Shown here: positions 5,823 to 9,056 of the stretch, piece after piece
Position numbering within the stretch: the first letter of the stretch is position 1
How the letters are laid out: each line of letters begins with the position of its first letter
Assembly: GCA_003500955.1 (NCBI GenBank)
Contig: DNQP01000080.1
Coordinates: forward strand, 1 to 9,056
Direction: 5' to 3'
DNA: 9,056 bases
Source: Curvibacter sp.
GTDB taxonomy: Bacteria; Pseudomonadota; Gammaproteobacteria; Burkholderiales; Burkholderiaceae_C
The notes under the pieces: generated by a model
Database searches by the model: none
Told to the model about the DNA's origin: nothing
What the model saw: only the letters and a program-made list of their open reading frames with translations
Position numbers and translations under genes: made by a program

Positions 5823-6214
5823 AAGCCGCTGCCGAGTACTGGCTCAGTGCTCCCGGCAGCGGCGAGCTCACCGCTGACGACGACCGCAAGGCCTTCCGAC
5901 TGCCGCCCGAGCAGCTGGCCGTCCTGCGCGCCCAGCGCCAGGCACAGCAGCCGCAGGCCTTCGAGGTGCTGCCTGCCAACTGGCTGGCCGTGCAGATCTT
6001 CCTGGACTGCGCGGGCCAGTGGCGGCGCGACAGCAACGGCACCCCTGAGGCCATCGCCCGCACGCAGCTGCAGAGCGCCATGGCCTTGTGGCCCGTTCCC
6101 CGCAAACAGTGGGCCGACACCTTCCGCCGCGTGCGCGCCATGGAGATCGCGGCGGCCAAAGTTTTCAGACAACGCGCACAGCAGGCCGCAGCCCGCGCGC
6201 GCAACCGCAGGTAA
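5445..6214 (+). CDS. Tail assembly chaperone, frameshifted fusion (gpGT-like) form
   Basis: A -1 slip at 5813-5819 would carry ribosomes past TAG 5820 into a reading frame that stays open to TAA 6212-6214. Translation through AAC (residue 125) and then from CTA at 5819 gives 125 + 131 = 256 residues. In lambda and many siphoviruses the rare GT fusion binds the tape measure through its G domain and tube subunits through its T domain. It is needed in a fixed ratio to G and is absent from the virion. The heptamer, its phase, the 5-base spacer, the strong hairpin and the lack of a start codon for the downstream half all support this product. The actual shift efficiency cannot be read from sequence. 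Confidence 0.82.
5813..5863 (+). promoter_or_regulatory. Programmed -1 frameshift signal (A AAA AAC + stop + hairpin)
   Basis: The slippery heptamer A AAA AAC occupies 5813-5819, in the correct phase: zero-frame codons are AAA 5814-5816 and AAC 5817-5819. The stop TAG follows at 5820-5822. After a 5-base spacer (5820-5824) a perfect 10-bp stem pairs GCCGCTGCCG (5825-5834) with CGGCAGCGGC (5854-5863). It is extended by 6 more pairs, 5835-5840 with 5846-5851 (one G-U), across a 2-base bulge (5852-5853), with a 5-base loop GGCTC. Heptamer type, spacing and stem strength all match known -1 signals. Confidence 0.85.
5819..6214 (+). CDS. Downstream (gpT-like, DUF1799-like) half, reached only by frameshift
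   Basis: This 131-residue extension contains EYWLSAPGSGELT near its start. Later come a VLPANWLAVQIFLDCAGQWR segment (about residues 53-72 of the extension) and a W-x-x-P-R-K-Q-W region. It resembles the DUF1799 phage proteins found between the chaperone and tape measure genes, where N-W-x-A-x-x-x-F and a downstream Q-W are typical. The frame is open from 5693, after TGA 5690-5692. By codon-by-codon reading, no ATG, GTG or TTG occurs in it before GTG 5966, which lacks a good ribosome binding site and lies inside the conserved part. Independent translation is therefore unlikely. The C-terminus is Arg/Ala-rich. A gene finder would probably truncate it to 5966-6214. Confidence 0.75.
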   Translation, partial: LEAAAEYWLSAPGSGELTADDDRKAFRLPPEQLAVLRAQRQAQQPQAFEVLPANWLAVQIFLDCAGQWRRDSNGTPEAIARTQLQSAMALWPVPRKQWADTFRRVRAMEIAAAKVFRQRAQQAAARARNRR

Positions 6215-6217
6215 GCC

Positions 6218-8257
6218 ATGAGCCTCACCATCAGCATCGACTTCGCCGCCAGCATCGCCCGGCTGGAAGAGCAGTCCAAGAAGGCTGCGGACGCCGTCCA
6301 GCAGATGGCCGACCAGATGGATGGGGCGGCCTCGTTTGCGCGCAGCGCGCTGGTGGGCCTGGCGGGTGCGGTGAGCGTCTCCGCCTTTGCGGGTGCGATC
6401 CGCGGCAGCATCGACCTGGCTGACGCTCTTGGCGACCTGTCCAAGAAGACCGGAGCCAGCGTCGAAATGCTGGCTGGCTTTCGCCTGGCGGCTGACCAAT
6501 CGGGAACCAGCCTAGAGGCCATCGCCAACGGCAGCAAGAAGCTGGCCACGAGCCTGGTTGAAAACCGCAGCGCATTCCAGGCGCTGGGCATCAACACCCA
6601 GAACCAGACCGAGGCACTTATCCAGCTGGGTGACGTCTTCGCCGGCATGCAAGACCCGGTGCAGCGCAGCGCGCTGGCCGTCAAGGTCTTCGGCAAGAGC
6701 GGCGACGAAATGTTGCCCATGCTCATGGAAGGCAGCGCCGGCATCCGCACCATGGTGGAGCGGGGTCAGGAGCTGAGCAACATCACGGCGCAGATGGCTG
6801 CGCAGGCTGACGCCTTCAACGACAGCCTGGCCGAGATGCGCCTGCGCACCCAGGGCCAGTGGGCCATCATGGCCCAGCAGCTGTTGCCCGTGCTCAACGA
6901 GGTGGTCACCGCCTTCAACGGCGTCGCCAAGTCTGGTGGCGCTGCAGAAGTGGTGGGCACAGGCCTGGCGGTGGTGCTGGAGACGGTGGTGGTGCTGGGC
7001 GCCGAAGTGGCCTACGTTTTCACCAGCGTTGGCCGCGAGATCGGTGGCTTGGTCGCGCGCTTCAGTGCCCTGGGCGAGGCTGGCGGAATCTTCAGCAAAG
7101 AGGGGCGCGCCGCATGGACGCTCGTGGGGCAGGAAGTGCGCGCCGATGCCGAGGCCGCCCGCAAGGAGGTGGACGCATTCAGCGAGAGGGTGCTGACCGC
7201 CCGCCAGCGCGCTCGCGAAGCCGCCAAGGAAGAGCAGGGCAACAAGACCGGCGACACCCGTGGCCAGGATCTGCTGAAAGGCCTGATGGGCGGCGCAGGT
7301 CAAAAAGATATTGAGGACCAGGAGCGCAAGCATTTCAAGTCACGTTTGGATGCTTTGAGCAAGGCCGTATCGAGCGAGGTCGACCTTGTAAATCAGAAAT
7401 ACGCAACCCTGCAGAACACGCTTGAAGTTGCGCTCGCAAAAAATTTGATCACTGAGGAAGAGTTCAACGCGCAATGGGCGATCCTCGTGCAGAAGCGAGA
7501 CCAGGAGCTATCCAAGGGCGATCTGGCCTGGCAGCAGGGCGTGGCGATGCGCCTGGCGGCGCTGCAGATGGCTGGCGCCTCCGAAGCCGAGATCGAGCGC
7601 GGCAAGCTGATCGCCATCCAGAACGATCTGCAGTTCGCCCGAAACCAGGGCTGGCTCACCGAGCAGGCGCACAAGGAGATGCTGGAGCAGGCCGAGCTGG
7701 AGCACCAGGCGCGGCTGGGCAACATCGTGGCGCAGGGCACGCTGGCCCGCCAGAAGTTCACCCAGATGTCGGCCCGCCAACAGACGCAGACCGTGTTGCA
7801 GGAGATGCTGGCGCTGACGAATGGCGTGGCCACCACCAACCGGGCGCTCTTCGAGGTCAACAAGATCGCGGGCATCGCCAACGCGGTGGTCAACACCTAC
7901 ACCGGCGTGAGCCGCACGCTGGCGGCCTATCCCTACCCCTGGAACATCCCCATGGCCGCGCTGCACCTGGTGAGCGGCCTCGCGCAGGTGCAGGCCATCA
8001 AGAGCGCGCAATTCGGCAGCAGCACCAGCGCGCCCAGCATCGGCGGCGGCGCGGCCATACCGGTGACCGATGTGGGCAGCTCCGTGCCCTTTGCGGCAGC
8101 CACGCCGGTGCCCGAGCAGGGCAGGGCTCGGCAGCAGGTCACCCTCAGTTTCGAGGGCAGTGGCCGCTACACCTACGACGAAGTGGTCAACGGCATCTTG
8201 CCGCTGATCAACGAGGCGGGCGACAACGGCGCCGATATCACCGTACTGAGAAGCTGA
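6218..8257 (+). CDS. Tail length tape measure protein
   Basis: At 679 residues this is the longest gene here. It lies directly after the chaperones, as tape measure genes do. The protein sets tail length and is ejected with the DNA. The N-terminal part is helical (residues 1-40, with many Ala, Gln and Lys), followed by a hydrophobic segment SALVGLAGAVSVSAFAGAI (about 43-61). The stretch from about residue 65 to 190 has the family pattern LADALGDLSKKTGAS...LAGFRLAADQSG...VFGKSGDEMLPML. A second hydrophobic stretch lies at about 248-270 (TGLAVVLETVVVLGAEVAYVF). A coiled-coil-like region spans about 365-500. The lambda-type C-terminal segment has IANAVVNTYTGVSRTLAAYP and PWNIPMAALHLVSGLAQVQ (about 550-592). 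At about 1.5 angstrom per residue it would predict a tail near 100 nm, an inference. ATG follows the chaperone stop by 3 bases. No lytic enzyme domain is seen. Confidence 0.9.
   Translation: MSLTISIDFAASIARLEEQSKKAADAVQQMADQMDGAASFARSALVGLAGAVSVSAFAGAIRGSIDLADALGDLSKKTGASVEMLAGFRLAADQSGTSLEAIANGSKKLATSLVENRSAFQALGINTQNQTEALIQLGDVFAGMQDPVQRSALAVKVFGKSGDEMLPMLMEGSAGIRTMVERGQELSNITAQMAAQADAFNDSLAEMRLRTQGQWAIMAQQLLPVLNEVVTAFNGVAKSGGAAEVVGTGLAVVLETVVVLGAEVAYVFTSVGREIGGLVARFSALGEAGGIFSKEGRAAWTLVGQEVRADAEAARKEVDAFSERVLTARQRAREAAKEEQGNKTGDTRGQDLLKGLMGGAGQKDIEDQERKHFKSRLDALSKAVSSEVDLVNQKYATLQNTLEVALAKNLITEEEFNAQWAILVQKRDQELSKGDLAWQQGVAMRLAALQMAGASEAEIERGKLIAIQNDLQFARNQGWLTEQAHKEMLEQAELEHQARLGNIVAQGTLARQKFTQMSARQQTQTVLQEMLALTNGVATTNRALFEVNKIAGIANAVVNTYTGVSRTLAAYPYPWNIPMAALHLVSGLAQVQAIKSAQFGSSTSAPSIGGGAAIPVTDVGSSVPFAAATPVPEQGRARQQVTLSFEGSGRYTYDEVVNGILPLINEAGDNGADITVLRS
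7301..7460 (+). other. Low-GC patch inside the tape measure gene
   Basis: A hand count gives 75 G/C in 160 bases (47 percent), against 43 of 60 (72 percent) in the 60 bases at 7201-7260. The patch encodes residues about 362-414, a charged helical stretch (IEDQERKHFKSRLDALSKAV and following). It uses A/T-ending codons such as AAA, GAT, TTG and GTA that are rare elsewhere in the window. The reading frame is intact. Confidence 0.6.
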
Positions 8258-8258
8258 C

Positions 8259-9008
8259 ATGGCCAAGCCTCACCTCTTCTACGACAACCGCCTGGGCGAT
8301 GCCGCTGTGGTGGCCAGCAGCACGGCCAGCAGCTTCGCCGCGGCCAACGTGGCGGACTGGCGGCCCTACACCTGGTGGAAGCCCACCGCGCTGCCCGCAA
8401 CGCTCACGGTGGACTGCGGCAGCGCCAAGGCCGCCGACTACGCCCTGGTGTACGGCCACGATCTGTACAGCAAGGGCTGCACGCTGGAAGTGCGCGGCAG
8501 CACCGACAACTTCGGCGCCAGCAACGTCTTGGTGGCCACCGTCACGCCCACCAGCGACGAGCCTTTGCTCGCGCTCTTCAACAGTGCGAGCTACCGCTAC
8601 TGGCGCTTGCGCATCACCGGCGGCGCCGTGCCCACGCTGGCCATCGCCGCGATCGGCGCGCGCCTGGAGCTGCCCACCTGGCTCAACCAGCCCTTCGACC
8701 CCGTGGGCCGCCAGATCATGGGCCAGAGCAACCGCAGCGAGCGTGGCCAGCCGCTGGGCCGGGTGGTGCAGTTCGAGGCGTGGAAAGAGCAGATCAAGCT
8801 GGAGCGCGTGGCCTGGTCCTGGGTGCGCAGCACCTGGCTGGCGGCCTGGCGGGCACACCTGCGCAGCACGCCGTTTGTGTTCGGTTGGGAGGTGGACTTG
8901 TACCCCACCGACCTCAAGCTGGTCACCGCCGGCGACAAGTTCGACACGCCGCACTTCAGCGGCAGCACCTGCGACCTGACCTTCGACGTCGAGGCCGTGG
9001 TGACGTAA
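8259..9008 (+). CDS. Minor tail (tail-tip) protein with an N-terminal discoidin/F5-8C-like domain
   Basis: This 249-residue protein starts one base after the tape measure stop. Residues about 1-125 have the layout of a galactose-binding-like (F5/8 type C) beta sandwich: ASSFAAANVADWRPYTWWKP early, where such domains carry the A-x-N-x-x-D region, then LTVDCGSAKAADYALVYGHD. Next come LEVRGSTDNFG (about 76-86) and YRYWRLRITGG (about 112-122), matching the strand pattern R-Y-W-R-L-x-I. The C-terminal half (about 130-249) is Trp-rich with the pattern of distal tail or minor tail proteins. In lambda-like order this slot holds the tail-tip/distal tail protein that joins the tube to the host-recognition parts. 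The sandwich domain could bind surface carbohydrate or simply be structural. Domain calls are by pattern, not by search. Confidence 0.72.
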   Translation: MAKPHLFYDNRLGDAAVVASSTASSFAAANVADWRPYTWWKPTALPATLTVDCGSAKAADYALVYGHDLYSKGCTLEVRGSTDNFGASNVLVATVTPTSDEPLLALFNSASYRYWRLRITGGAVPTLAIAAIGARLELPTWLNQPFDPVGRQIMGQSNRSERGQPLGRVVQFEAWKEQIKLERVAWSWVRSTWLAAWRAHLRSTPFVFGWEVDLYPTDLKLVTAGDKFDTPHFSGSTCDLTFDVEAVVT

Positions 9009-9009
9009 C

Positions 9010-9015
9010 AGGAGA
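9010..9015 (+). promoter_or_regulatory. Ribosome binding site that selects the GTG start at 9022
   Basis: AGGAGA stands 6 bases before GTG 9022. The nearby ATG at 9038 is in another frame and has no matching site. Confidence 0.65.
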
Positions 9016-9021
9016 CTCCCC

Positions 9022-9056
9022 GTGACCGCCCGCACCGATGCCCAGCAGCGCCACGA
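9022..9056 (+). CDS. Start of a further tail gene (partial)
   Basis: Eleven complete codons from GTG 9022 read MTARTDAQQRH and run off the window end. The AGGAGA site and the 13-base gap after the minor tail gene make this a real start. In phages of this type the next genes encode further minor tail or tail-tip proteins, but the visible residues do not identify one. Confidence 0.6.
   Translation, partial: MTARTDAQQRH

Noticed and set aside
5966..6214. A separate 82-residue gene starting at GTG 5966
   Set aside because: The start lacks a convincing ribosome binding site and would cut into the conserved part of the DUF1799-like region. The frame is open far upstream and joined to the chaperone by a strong frameshift signal.
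7474..8979. A 501-residue + strand open frame overlapping the tape measure and tail-tip genes
   Set aside because: It lies in another frame across two well-supported genes, and the translation is low-complexity Arg/Ala/Pro/Gly without recognisable domains. It is a GC-bias shadow.

Overview
The window is a stretch of the late structural region of a tailed phage or prophage of the siphovirus type. All supported genes lie on the + strand, packed head to tail with gaps of 1 to about 85 bases or short overlaps. The high GC content (about two thirds), the strong GC bias at third codon positions and the protein styles suggest a betaproteobacterial host, most likely in the Comamonadaceae (Acidovorax/Hydrogenophaga-like). 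This is an inference from composition and protein resemblance. No integrase, attachment site or bacterial gene is present, so the window cannot say whether this is a free phage or a prophage.

Layout. Bases 1-132 are the 3' end of an unidentified gene, closed by a strong intrinsic terminator at 151-185. Bases 218-2618 hold three proteins that are not part of the standard connector set. The first is a Gp80-like putative fibre protein carrying a clear Sec signal peptide. The second is a 274-residue protein of unknown function. The third is a 342-residue protein built of about twelve 20-residue Ala-rich repeats followed by an Arg-rich tail. Bases 2642-4476 hold the four-gene head-tail joining set: phiE125 gp8/gp6-like connector, head-tail adaptor, HK97 gp10-like protein and DUF3168 tail-completion protein. 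Bases 4516-9008 hold the tail: tube protein, G/GT tail-assembly chaperones, tape measure protein and a tail-tip protein with a discoidin-like domain. A further gene starts with GTG at 9022 and runs off the end.

The genes act in a single assembly line. Connector, adaptor and gp10-like proteins close the filled head. The tail-completion protein terminates the tube. The chaperones coat the tape measure, around which the tube protein polymerises, and the tip proteins form the initiation complex. The best regulatory signal is a textbook -1 programmed frameshift at the end of the chaperone gene: heptamer A AAA AAC at 5813-5819, stop codon immediately after, then a 16-bp hairpin beginning 5 bases downstream. 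The downstream half has no usable start codon of its own. The other main leads are the exported fibre-like protein and the 20-residue repeat protein, both placed between the head genes and the connectors.
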